DNA from: Knufia peltigerae
Lineage: Eukaryota > Ascomycota > Eurotiomycetes > Chaetothyriales > Trichomeriaceae
Length of the DNA stretch: 64,000 nt
Direction: 5' to 3'
Assembly: GCA_030247855.1 (NCBI GenBank)
Contig: JAPDRN010000036.1
Span: 62,001-126,000, forward strand
The notes under the pieces were generated by a model. The model did no database searches. It was not told the DNA's origin and saw only the letters and a list, made by a program, of their open reading frames with translations. Position numbers and translations under genes: made by a program. Within the stretch, counting starts at the first letter, position 1, and every line of letters begins with the position of its first letter. Below are positions 13,166-24,800 of this stretch, piece after piece.

Positions 13166-15376
13166 ATAGCACGTGGTAGGCCTGGCTGGGTTGAACAACT
13201 GCGCGCAACCAACCGAACCAGTGTTCTTCACGCTTGTACCTGGCCCGGCGTACGGACACGGGAAGTCGATCATGGACATCCCTTTCTTTTGCCATTCAAA
13301 GGCTGGATCAGCAAAAAGGGTCGCATCCTTGTACTGTAGATGGCTCATTAAGGAGGTATTGTAAGACCGAGTGCGCATACGGAACACTCGTTGCTGTGTG
13401 GTCTTGCTCCAAAACCGGGGTGCCTAGCAAATCCCATGCCTGTGAGTTGCAAATCTGACTACTCCGTACTCCGTACAAGAAAAATAATATGAAAAACCAT
13501 CAGTTGCTCGATTAGCCGATATCAAGCCGCGTACATCATTCACTAGTACATGCTCGGGAGAGTAAAAATGGATCGGTCTTGTTCTTAACGAGTTAGTTGT
13601 GGATATTACCTCTGGCGAGGGTAGGACTCGTGGCGGCGTTGTCGAGGAACTAGTTGATGCTTGAAAACCAAAACTTGTACTCTCGCTGCGAGTCTTCTCG
13701 TACTGTACAGTATTGTACCTTATCTGGAACTCCGCATCATGTCTCTTGACAGGTTCCTCAGCTTGGACGGTAGCGCCAGACAAGTCTTACAACCGGGAGC
13801 TAGCCGCCAACCTATCAAAACAATACCTTCGTCGGCAAACGGACATTGTCAAGTGCTCTGGTTCCACTTCACATCAATGTCGATTTTACAAGTTTATATT
13901 TTTGCAGGTTCACTCGGTTGTTATGTGTCGGCCTTGGAATTTGTAGGTGGGAATCCAGTCATTTCTGGAAAACCTTCAAAGCAAGGTTCTTTGGTTTCTT
14001 TTTGCGCACTGTGCCACCGTGTCGGATATCGGGATGTTCAGCTTGAAGGGTGCATCCAGAGTGGATACCGCTTGGACACACAGATCATCCATGGTCCTAT
14101 CCCGGAGCAGGGGACAGTTCAGGGACGAAGTGAAGCAAAAAAAAATCATAAGAATCAATCAATGGCTGTGAAATTTCCCGAACTTTACAAAACTCCGAAA
14201 TGAATGAAGAGCAGTAGTTGTGGAAGCAAGGGCCATACTATGATGTTGTGAGAGACGAGATTGAACAGCCTCATACAAATTGAAGCATTAAATCTATACA
14301 TACACAAAAATTCCAGTGTGTGCGAGTGGTGACGCGAAGGATACGTACTCGTACACATTCTAAGGTACGGAGCAGGTATTCAATTACCAGATTTATACAT
14401 ACCTTATGGACATCCGGTTGTTTTGTCCGACGGCCTGTATGTAAGCTGCAAGTAAAATAGGTTATCTTGAGCCCTTGACCGTTGACACTACCTGTACTCC
14501 GTACTGTAGGCATTCGGATCCATTGTTTGACGGTGCAGCAACCCAAATAGGAGCAGCGGAGAGTGGTTGAGGGCTCAACAGGCACAGATTCCGGGCACAA
14601 AGGGGGGCCTCGTTAAACTGGTGCCTGAGAGAATGTGTCGTAGTGCCCGTGGGCCGCCCGCTACTGGCGCTGGTGCTGGCGAACGAAGGGAGTCCACACC
14701 TAAGGACAGCCCCCCCTCCCCCCAAAAACTCAACTCGCTGCTAGTACTCTTCGTCCTGGGATTTCATCCTATCCCTCGTCTCGTTTCGAATGGCGCATCA
14801 CCATCGTCGCGCCGCCTGCCACGCCTCTCTCACTTCCATCTCGAGCGTCCTCCCTTTCATCACCGCAGCCACTGCACCATCACCATCGTTCCTCTTCACC
14901 TACGTGTCATACTGTACTACCATCTCACTTCGCCCTCATCACGCTCGTTATTAGCCCTTATCAACCACTTTAGCACTCTGTGCTGCTTTACATGGATTCG
15001 ATTTTGTAGCCAGCTTCTTTTCTATCGACCCTCGTCTTATTGCACTGCGAGAATCTCCGGGTCCGCCGAGCACTCCCTCCTCCCGCTCCTGCCTCATCTT
15101 GGGCTTTTTCGACCTCGACTCTTCTCACTCAACAACATCCAGTCTTTCGTTTCGATTCGATGTCGACCACCATCTGTTAATATTCCCTTCTTGTTCTACC
15201 CCCAGTCACAGCTTGCCAGGCGTCAGGTCCTCCTCGGAAACTGCGGTTGTTTTGTTTGGGAAGGAGAAAAGGATAATTTCAACAGCTGCATTGCGGCGAC
15301 CACATACATCTACCGGACGTGCCTTCTTCCGGCCGTCTCTTTCAATAACTGGACCAGGTGCTAGTTTCTTAACATC

Positions 15377-17924
15377 ATGGCGCCTGCTCCTCCACGTCTG
15401 AGGATCCTTTCAGGTGAGCATTAATCGACTTCTCCTGCAGACAACCTACCATCGCGGTTCCTGTTTACCACCCTTAACTCACCCGAGTCACGCGAGATGA
15501 ATCGAGAACTAAGGCATTGCTGTGTAGTGGGTGGGAATGCTGTTTCTGCTTTTCTATCCTGGCGGTTGCAAGCTACGAATGCCTGCGACGTAACACTGGT
15601 CTGGAAGGCCAATTATCAAAGCGTTGCTCAATATGGCGTCTCTTTCAAGTGAGCAGACCTTCAAAGGTGCGTGAATGCGCCACTAACCTTAGCTACAGGT
15701 CTCAAATGTTTGGCAACGAACGATTCAAACCTCGATACGGTATGTGAAACCGGCTTTCTTCTATCGTCTTCAACTGATGGCCAGCAGTGGTTCAAACACC
15801 TGAAGACGCAGCAGGCCAGCAGACAGCCTTCGACTATGTCATCCTTTGTGTCAAAGCCCTTCCCGATGTGTACAATCTCGCAGATATAATCCAGTCCGTC
15901 GTCACTCCTCAGCACACCTGCATTCTCGTCAATACAACCAATACTCTTGGGGTGGAAAGACAATTAGAGGAGCGATTTCCCACGAATGTCGTCCTCTCCC
16001 TCGTCTCGGGTGCAGACTTGGTACAGCTAGGTTCCAGCGAGTTCGAACATAGAGGGTCTACAGAGATCTGGGTTGGCCCATCCAGCCAAAATTCAGCCAT
16101 TCCGGAGGCGATCCAGCGGGATATGTCGGAAGCACTGGCAATGACTCTGAATACGGCGCAGGTTGACTGCAAGGTATCTTCAAATATCAAGCAACAACAG
16201 TATGAAAGAATGGTTGGGTAAGTGGAAGTCATGTTCAGGCACGAATATGTCGCTGATTGTTGCTCAGGCCTATCGCATTTCACCCTGCAAGTGTTCTTTT
16301 CGAGACATCGAACCTTGCGGAGCTTTTGCAAATGCCAGGAGTTCACGAATTAATTTCAGACGTTATTGAAGAGCTACTTTCAGTAGCAAGTGCGCAAAAT
16401 TGTATCTTTCCTACCGATTTTAAAGAAACCACGATTTCCAGCATGATCAACTCGAGTCAAGAACCTAGCACGATGTATCAGGATTTCTCGGCCCGGCGCC
16501 CGATGGAGGTCGAGACGTACCTAGGAGCCCCAGTCCAACTTGCACAAGCTGCTGGTGTTAAGGTACCGCGAATACAGACACTCTATGCACTGTTGCGCCA
16601 TCTCAATACGGTCAATAAGGACCGCCCGGTCAACGCCATGGCTTCTACGGCACCTCTGCAGTCTCCCGTGACTGCAGTACAGCCACCCCCGCGGACCATC
16701 TCGCTGTCAAGTCCTCCGCCCCCCCGACCACCGAACGGCTCGTTCGGCGGTCCTCCACGCATCGCGCGTGGGCCGCCTCCCATGGGCCCTCCTGTGAGGC
16801 GCGGCCCACCTCCGACGAACGGATTCAGAGGACCTCCAAATAGCTTCCCTCACCGGCCTGGCCCGATGCAAAGACGGCCGTCATACGACGAGAACAACTT
16901 GGACGAATTCAGCCATGTCGTCTTGTATGACGAAATGGCTAATAATGGAGATGGCCCACCAGAAGGTTATGCTGAGAATGGTGGTGGGCCGTCGTTAAGA
17001 GAACGTGAGCTCATGTTGAGGGAGCGCGAGCTGCAGATGAAGCAGCATGAAATGGCTATGAGAAGAGGTGCTGGTGGAAATGGCCGCAGAACTTCGCAAA
17101 ATCGTCATCAGGACTTCGACGATGACGATGACGACGACGATTACTTTGATCCCATGCTAGCTCGCGGTCCCCCACCGCCTTCAATTGACCCCGACAACTT
17201 CGATATGATGAGCGTAACATCAAGGCGAACCAAAAGGGCACCTAGTCAAAGTCAACTGCGCAAGGATGCATTTGTCAATGGAGCCGCCATGCGCCCAGGG
17301 TCCTATGGCCGGCCGAACATGGGAAGACATCGGACAAGTGCGTCTATTTTGTCTGACATGCCTGTCCTCGGGGCGAATATTTTGGATAACCCTATGATGG
17401 GGTTCTCCTCCAATCGTTATGGCAATGTCGATCGCAAAGAAATGGCTGATGAGTCCCGGGCGAACTCTCTGACCGCAAGCCGCCTTCAAGAAATCGGCAT
17501 GATTAGTGGTCCTGGCATGAATGGAGGCCCATATCCTGGTCCACCTAGTAGGCGGACAAGCCGTTCACCTGGAAACCCATTTGGACCACCTGGTCGAATG
17601 CCCGGTGGTCGACCTTCACCACCGAATGATCCGTACATGCAACCAGGGGGTTCTCGAAATGGAAGGCCTTCCCCTCCTGGCGGCATGCCAGCCCCAATGC
17701 CAAGGTATCCCCCGGGCCAAAGCAGTATGGTTCCTCAGCAAGTTGAACAAACCGGCATCAACAAACCATTCCCACCACCTAAAGGGCCCGTAAAGAGTTT
17801 GACTGGAAGCGCCAGCGCCAGTGCGGGCAGCGGCGACAGCGGAAGCGCAAACATTGAATCCGAACCATCCGCCCACAGCAGTACCAGCAGTTTCGCGCAA
17901 AGGCAGATGCTCGGCGCTCACTAA
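15377..17924 (+). CDS. Ketopantoate reductase-like (ApbA/PanE fold) protein with long Pro/Gly-rich tail
   Basis: Five exons (15377-15413, 15528-15648, 15699-15739, 15788-16217, 16268-17924) encode 761 residues. Residues 1 to about 310 match the ketopantoate reductase fold: an N-terminal Rossmann strand and loop RILSVGGNAVSAFLSWRL (a variant of GxGxxG), then DYVILCVKALPDV, and a helical C-terminal domain. The remaining 450 residues are low-complexity, rich in Pro, Gly, Arg and Ser, with an Asp tract near 17,120-17,140 and a charged RERELMLRERELQM segment. I recall yeast Svl3/Pam1, cell-cortex proteins, as possible relatives; this is tentative. Catalytic positions look altered: NTTNTLG where enzymes have an NG motif, and YERMVGP where enzymes have WxKL..N. 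A structural or regulatory role is therefore more likely than pantothenate synthesis. The joins keep frame at all four introns. Confidence 0.85.
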
Positions 17925-19058
17925 CATCTGCCAAATGCATCTAATTGAACAAACAATTGTCGTTCCCACGCTGGCTTTCGTGGACATTTCTTGACCTCAG
18001 GTCTGCGTTGTGCAAGTATTACGTATATGTCTCGTCGTCACAACTGCTTTGCATACACCTTTAATGATCAGCTTTTCGAATTTCACGACCTGGAAGGTAC
18101 AGATGGGACTTTTCAAAAACGCCAAAAGCATTGAGACGAGTTTGGGGTACATGGTTGACTGGACACAAACATTGGAGCATTCGGTTTGCTTCTCGAGTAA
18201 ATACGGCATCGCAGTAGGGAGCGATTGGAGGGCCTTTTTCCATTGCACACGAGATGGTACCTATTATATGGTTGGCCTCGGGTTTCTTGTCGACTTTGAA
18301 TTGAATAGGGAAGAGGCGGTGCAAATGGCTCTTCTCTTCACACGTCTTGATATTGGCTACCCATTAAAGAGACCTCTTATATCACACACTTGACGGGCAT
18401 ACAAAATTTTCAGGCACACACACGATAGGACTTTATGAAATAATTTTCTGCAAGATTTTTGCATGGCGGCCGGAAAGTTCGGAGGAAAGACCTGGGTAAC
18501 AAGAAGGATAAGGAGCCTAACTGACTCTTGTCGATCGGAGTCTCTAAGTAAATGCAAGCAAGGATTTGAAAACGCATCTTGAAACCTGTATACAAACTGC
18601 GTGTGTCCGTTCTCGAATGTACTTACTTAGGTAGGTTATGATAAGCCCAGCGAGTTGTGAACAAATACCCAAGATCAAAGGTCTCAATTCATCTGGGAGC
18701 GCGTAGCATTCTCTATTCGACGTATGAATCTCATTATCATGGAGATCGAGCTGGCACAGAGTGGGTTGGTTTGCTCCGTACTAATAAAGGGCTTGAGATT
18801 AAAATGATTGGCCGACGAGGCTGAACATGCATAATTCGTCAGCCTCGCCGCTATTCACGTGATGGTGCGGGCATGTTTACATGACATTTCGCGTTATACT
18901 AGGTACTCCTCTTCCGCACTCTGGTACTGCGTAGACTCGTTGACCTGGTCACATCAACCTCCTGAATTCCTTGTCTCTGCCAGCACAAGGGCCATTCGTT
19001 TCATGGTATACGTGGCACAATTGTGTAATCTTCCAAGAGCCGAAAAGCTCCAAGAAAG
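17925..19058. other. Intergenic before HSK3
   Basis: About 1.1 kb, presumably the 3' end of the upstream gene and the HSK3 promoter. A plus-strand frame at 18,010-18,393 begins with GTG rather than ATG and has no recognisable domain, so I do not call it. GCTCCGTAC lies near 18,775 and TCACGTGATG near 18,855. Confidence 0.55.
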
Positions 19059-19334
19059 ATGGACAGGAACAACACTGCGTCCAAGCAGTCCCTCTCTCGC
19101 CCTTCGTCAGTGACCTCGATGAACACGACCTCGACCAACAAGAACCGCCAGTACGCCCATCTGCACGCTCAGCTGGCCCATCTCAACGCGCACCTTGCGG
19201 ACACGGAGAATCTGGTAAGGATGACGGCCGTTCAGGCGCAAGATATGCGGTTCCTCGGCGGTTACGTGGGTGCTTTGTTCATGGGCAGCGCGAAAGTGCT
19301 AGGGGAAGAAAGTGTACAGGGACGAGGGAAGTAA
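19059..19334 (+). CDS. hsk3: DASH/Dam1 complex subunit Hsk3
   Basis: Hsk3 is a small subunit of the DASH (Dam1) ring that couples kinetochores to spindle microtubules. This single-exon ORF encodes 91 residues. After a Ser/Thr-rich N-terminus comes the family block: QYAHLHAQLAHLNAHLADTE, then NLVRMTAVQAQDMRFLGGYV, then GALFMGSAKVLGEES. This is one amphipathic coiled-coil helix with the conserved end motif. Length fits the family. It is convergent with the oxidoreductase at 19,742-20,959, about 400 nt apart. The start is the first ATG ahead of the conserved helix. Confidence 0.93.
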   Translation: MDRNNTASKQSLSRPSSVTSMNTTSTNKNRQYAHLHAQLAHLNAHLADTENLVRMTAVQAQDMRFLGGYVGALFMGSAKVLGEESVQGRGK

Positions 19335-19741
19335 AGATGAGTGGAATTGATATGCACAGTTCGACGGATGCCAGGTCTTGTCTTGGGACTGGCTACGTAT
19401 GACATATGCATCAATATGAGACCCGGCGCAACGCTGTGAAGAGATATCTACTCGAGATGAGACGACAGTATCTCCTTTCATATCGCGGCATGTAATCATC
19501 GTGTACACACTGCAGGACGCACGCTCTCAACCAGAGAAACTGTCCACTGCACCCTCACTCCACCACGGATATTCGTGGCATTAACGAGCCAACGATTCAG
19601 GCTCAATACTCATCAGTACCACCTTGCCAGCCGAACGAGCAGCGACTATCACTGGCAACTCAAACCATCAATCGAGCAGAAGCGTCTCGGCTTCATGCAT
19701 CGGCTTCCGGTACCACAACCAACATACATGCACGCACTACC
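19335..19741. other. Intergenic between convergent HSK3 and oxidoreductase
   Basis: About 0.4 kb of 3' flank shared by two convergent genes. I see no ORF or RNA gene in it. Confidence 0.5.
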
Positions 19742-20959
19742 TCAATCAAACGTCACGATAATTTTACCTTTTGCTCTTTGGCTCAACCCTCTCTCATATG
19801 CCTATCACAATCGATCAGTTTTCGTCAAGATTGGGGGCCAGCGCCACACACGGGCAAAAGGCATCGCCAGCAACGTACCTTGGTTACATCCTGGAATTTC
19901 CACACGCTGTCAACCAATGACTTCACCTGCCCAGCCTCGACCATGTCACAAACTCTTTGCATGTCCTTTTTTAACGGTGTGGCTGAATAAAAAAGACACT
20001 TTCGAGGTGTCCCTCCTAAGAAAACGGGCAGGAAGCGGTTCAGCTGAACAAGCAATATTTCAGAAATCAAGCCGAACAGAGAGGCGCTCTCTAGTGCCTT
20101 CATGTTTCCTAAGATGACAAACGTCCCAGACTTGGTGAGGTAGTTCGGCGAGGAAGTCAACATTTCCTTGGGATTGCCTGCGACGTCAAGAATGGCGTTG
20201 AACGGTGCCGAGGAGTGGTGCTTGTTGAGATATTCGTGCAGGGGATTGTGCACTCTGTAGTCTATTGTCTGAGTGGGTGTTAGTTCGCCGGTACCTACTC
20301 AGCCCCTATCAAGCAACGCCTACCTCATCTGCCCCTAAACTCTTCACCAATTCCGCGTTTTGGGCAGAACACGTCGACACCACTATTCCCGACTCTCCGA
20401 CAAGAACTCGCGCAAGTTGAACGCACATGTTTCCTAACCCACCACTTCCTCCTGTCACGAGGACCTTGTCGCCTCTCTTCACTCCTGCAAGTTCGAGTGC
20501 TTGTATGGCTGTACATCCCGTGGCGGGTAGCCCTGAAGCCTCGATCATCGAGATTGATTTGGGCTTGCGAATGAGCATATTCACAGGACTGACGAGATAT
20601 GATTGCATGGCGCCGTTGTATTTGGAGAGTGGGCTGCTGCGCACGCCGATGACTTCGTCACCTATTCGTAGATCATTCGAGTCATCCGAGGATGGTGTTC
20701 CCATGGCGACAATTGTTCCGGCGAAATTGATCTCGGGAATCCATGGTTTGCTGGTTAGATGCGGGATTGATCTGATGATGAGAGAGATGCCAGCGTCTGT
20801 AGACACGGCGGACACTTTGATGAGAGCTTCACCGGGGACGAGAGATGACGGGGTTGGTGTTGGGAAATCGTGTGTGATGGTCAGGACGTCGAGGGGGTCG
20901 CCCCTACGGGTGAATGTCAGGGCAGAATGTGTAGTGGGAATTTGAATATCTGGTGCCAT
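19742..20959 (-). CDS. MDR-family NAD(P)H quinone oxidoreductase / zinc-less alcohol dehydrogenase-like
   Basis: Three exons (20959-20324, 20268-19879, 19801-19742) with introns of 55 and 77 nt encode 361 residues. The N-terminal GroES-like half has GEALIKVSAVSTDAG and PWIPEINFAGTIVAMG. The nucleotide-binding half has DKVLVTGGSGGLGNMCVQLA (a GGxGGxG variant of the usual AxxGxxG), followed by ELVKSLGADE and TIDYRVHNPL. The protein ends RAKGKIIVTFD. The structural-zinc cysteines and catalytic-zinc ligands of true alcohol dehydrogenases are not seen, which points to the quinone-oxidoreductase/enoyl-reductase branch. The substrate cannot be told from sequence. The last exon codes only 19 residues but restores the usual C-terminal strand. 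Confidence 0.88.
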
Positions 20960-21896
20960 GGTTGAGAGTCGATAAGTCGAGCTTCTATACCGTGTAAATT
21001 GGGTATTTCACTATAGCGGGTAATGGCTGGTTTTACATATTGAGGTCAAGATTCGCGTTGCATGCGTGTTGTGTTATTCATTGTCACCAACCTGACCACG
21101 GAGCAAAACGTCGGACGAACCGAGAGTAGCAACCATCAGTGAGAGAGAGATATGTTCGGACCAGGCAGCAGTCAATTCGAGGCTGGAACAATGGCGCCTC
21201 TTCCTACCAAGATGGGGCGCTAGTTTCAATAGAATCAACCACCTGCATTGTTGTGGCGGTCGAAGCGTTCGTCCGAATGCCATTGTCTGGTGAACATCGG
21301 GCAGTCGTTGCCAAACCACGGATACTACCGAGACGACGTACTTCTATTTGATGAGGACAAAATATAGCATTACTAGAACACCTCTATTTTGTGAGACACA
21401 TCTGTTCAAACAACAAACTTCCAACGCGGTACGGAGTAGTACATGAGTAGAAACACCAAGATGAGGCTACAAAGACATTGGCAACACCAGATGAGTAGCA
21501 CGAAAAATCACTTCCTCCCGGTTATTGACTGGCATCCCACACTGTCATTGTTTACAGCTGTTATTACCCTGACATCAAGCAGCACCATCGTGAAACTGTG
21601 TTACTAGCCTGGTAGCCACAGCTTTCAGCCCCCAAAAATGCATGACAACATGCACGGAGAGCTGCTGGGTCTTCAATTCGAGGGGGGAAAAGTCAGCCTC
21701 ACTAGCCCGATTTTCGCTTCGCTGGCTGGAACAAACCACCCCTGGTCTCGAACTCGCCTGTTTTCCGACACGAGGCTGGGCAGCTGAAATCTGTCAAACC
21801 CCCTTCCACCATTGCGCCTGATCTATCTGTGTCTTCAAACCGGTCATTCAGCGTCTGCTCGGCTCATCAACATGCGCAAGTACGGCTCGCGACAAA
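20960..21896. other. Divergent intergenic region (oxidoreductase / ankyrin-CorA)
   Basis: About 0.9 kb between two divergent starts, so likely both promoters. GTACGGAGTA lies at 21,429. The end near 21,660-21,850 is pyrimidine-rich, as in a fungal leader. No ORF worth calling. Confidence 0.55.
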
Positions 21897-24800
21897 ATGG
21901 CCACAGCAACGGTAGAAGCGCGCCCGTTGCGCATCAAGCTCACCAAAGCCGTAACGCAGAAAAAGGACGCAGATCTAGCCAGGCTGTTACAAGATGAAGA
22001 CTCTAGCCGGCGCAATGACGAGAATGATCTCCGCGCGCTCTTGACCAAAGCCATCAACATCGGGTACGAGAATGGCATCAAATTGCTCCTCGATGCCGGT
22101 GCAAAAGTCGACATCATTGGGAATCATGGCCCGCTCCAAAGCGCCATCGCAAACACCAACGACAAGACTAGAAATGCAATCATCACACTTCTCCTCAATC
22201 GGGGCTGCGAGCTCGAAGCCAAGGACGCAACTGGAAGGACACCGCTGATGACTGCTTGTCTACGCGGCCAACACGATGTCATACTCACCTTGCTCGCGCG
22301 TGGAGCCGATCCCAATCTCGAGGATATGACCGGCAAAAATTGCTTGCAAATCATGGCATCCGAGTCGAAGCGAAAAACGGAATGGAGTCCAGAGGCCTTG
22401 TCTGCGCTGTTGCCAAAATTCAAAGACCTCAACAAACGGGATAGTGAAGGTCGTGAAGGTCGAACACCTCTCTTGTGGGCGGCCGCGCGAAATCAGCTGA
22501 CACTCGTCGATGCCTTGCTGAAGCTGGGCAAAGGTATGGTCGACATCAATCAGAGCAACGACCAAGGCCACTCGGCGCTCCATCTCGCAGCAAGGCATGA
22601 TGAGCCTGAGATGATCAAGCTGCTCGTATTCATGGGCGCTAAAATTGAAGCCAGAAGTGACGGTGATTGGACTCCGTTGCTGATGGCTGCGAAGGAAGGG
22701 AACGAGAGAGCTATAGATGCTTTGCTGACTTCCAACGCCAATGTCAATGCCCGGACCTCCTCTGGGATGACTTCTCTGCACTGGGCAGCGGATAGCGGTA
22801 AATTGACCGCGCTGAACAGGCTTCTTAGAGAGCGAGATGCGCTTAAGAACAGCAAGGACAGTTTCGACAGTACGCCCCTTATCCGTGCTGCCCAGAATGG
22901 ACACTGGGATATTGTCGACGCGCTGCGTCCGTATGTGCTGGAGGGTCCGACCAATCGTATCGCAAGAAAGGCCTGCGAGCGCTTTCGTGCCGCCGTGGTG
23001 AATTTCTTCGAGGACAAGGATGCGCGGGGGAACATCAAGTACAAAAACAAGGTCAACAAGCAGACTGTCTGGCAGATCGTTTACGCTCGAGACCAAAAAG
23101 ATCCAGAAAAACCTGCTATCCCTATAGCTCTTGACCAGATCGAGGGCAAAAAACCCTCGTTTCGCTGGGTCCACCTCCCTGCAAACAATATCTCTTGGCT
23201 CGAGGCTCTCCTCACAAGATACTACCTAGAAAGCGACATGGGGGATGTGACGGCGCTGAAGAGTCTTCTTCGCTTGCTAGGAAGACAGCAACACCGTGGC
23301 TCAGAAATCCACTCACGCTTCATGCGTCCATCCTGCAAGCGCATATGGATTCCGCCCAGGCAAACATCCGAACAGACGCAAGCTACACCCCAGAGATCGT
23401 CACACCTGAACAATCGTAAAGTAACACCGTCGACGCCACCTCCGCCACCATCAGCTCGGTCGACAGCACCGGTGGCCGCTGCACAAAGCCAACAGGAGGA
23501 CGACATGATGGTCATGTTCATGCCATATCTTCATTGGGAAACCGACCGAAACCGCACTTCGCTGACTCAATCGTTACGTGCACCTGCCGGGAATACAGAC
23601 TCTCTAGATGATTCGGAACTCTCAAGGATCGCGAAAGACATCTTGCTCATCCACGGCTACGTTGCAGGTTCGACGGATCTGCATCCACGTCGCACGTTGG
23701 ACCAGTTCAAACACCACAGCACCAAGACAGACCATCAGGATGCCGACCAGGTCGTGTATCGATACTGCAAGAAACGCAGCAAAGAGCTCAAAGTCTTTAT
23801 GGTTGATCAATTATGGATGATTAGCATCGGCAACCTGCTGATCTCGTGTTTTCCAGAACGCTGGAAACAACCACACCGCGACCCTCTCAATTTGTTTGAA
23901 GGAGTCGTTGAAGACATAAATTCTTCAACGCGTCCACCGGTCCGAAACGTCTTCGAACTCGCGACTGTCATCACCGAAAGGTGCACAGGTCTCTTTGACC
24001 GGCAACAGTGGGACAATGACGAATTGCTCTTCGCCGAAATGTTTGAACTGAGCATTGGCCGCCTGACGAGGAAGGAGACGAAGCTATTCCGACGATTCAA
24101 AGAAGCTTCGTCCCACTGGCTTCGGTCCCACGAGGGTGGAAACGTCCTGTACGACTCTCGATTGGGCCTTCTCGACCAAGATGACTACCAATCTTCCGAC
24201 TGGTCATCAGATGAACTGCATGACCACCACCACCATCGTCATCATGGTAATGCTCATCACGCCCACGGTACCGTTGCGGACAGCGACACCACCTCCCATG
24301 GGCGCCAACAGAGGTCTGATTCTTTCGACAACGATCTTCTGAACATCGACAGAGAAGCGGCATTACTCGTAGAGTGCAAAGATGTCGAAGACGAACTGGA
24401 CATACTGACCAGCGTGCTCCACCAGCAGCAACAAGTCTTGAACGACTTTGATGCCACTTTGCGGACCACGAAGAGACTCCAACACCGCCTCGATCTGTAC
24501 AACAAAGTCAATGAGCAACGACGGCTAGTGGATCTTGATATCCTGGATCTGGGACGGATGGCGCGGCAAGCCAAAAGCGTCAACGATAACCTCACCCAGG
24601 TGTTGGATCTCAAGCAAAAGCACGCCAATGCTGTGGAGGCGAGATTTCAACGCAAGCAGGCCGAAGAGTCCGTCCGACAGGGCCAGACGATCATGGTATT
24701 CACTATTGTGACGATTGTGTTCCTACCGCTGAGTTTCCTGGCCAGCTTCTTCACCATCAATATCGTCGAGTTCCCTCGACCGGCCGGCGCCCAGCAAGGT

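Larger units (their letters stand above)
9185..15376. other. Gene-poor stretch between DNF1 and the next gene
   Basis: About 6 kb with no convincing complete gene. The first few hundred bases are presumably the DNF1 promoter and leader. The last 0.8 kb (14,560-15,376) is pyrimidine-rich and looks like the leader of the gene starting at 15,377; its 265-codon frame is Ser/Pro/Leu-rich and unconvincing. Two minus-strand patches look coding-like without an identifiable family: 11,081-11,392 (contains VTIQLSTVIIPERVPGT) and 12,125-12,625 (contains SDPEDPGLIRRLLANG). Copies of the word TACTCCGTAC lie near 11,944, 13,111, 13,144, 13,460, 14,365 and 14,494. I found no transposase or reverse-transcriptase motif. 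Confidence 0.6.

Noticed and set aside
14567..15364. 265-codon plus-strand frame before the ketopantoate-reductase-like gene
   Set aside because: Composition is Ser/Pro/Leu/Arg from pyrimidine-rich leader sequence, with no domain, and it ends just before the real start at 15,377.
18010..18393. 127-codon plus-strand frame
   Set aside because: It begins with GTG, not ATG, has no recognisable family, and lies in the 3' flank of the preceding gene.
19575..20117. 180-codon plus-strand frame
   Set aside because: It is antisense to exons 2-3 of the MDR oxidoreductase, whose motifs are clear on the minus strand.
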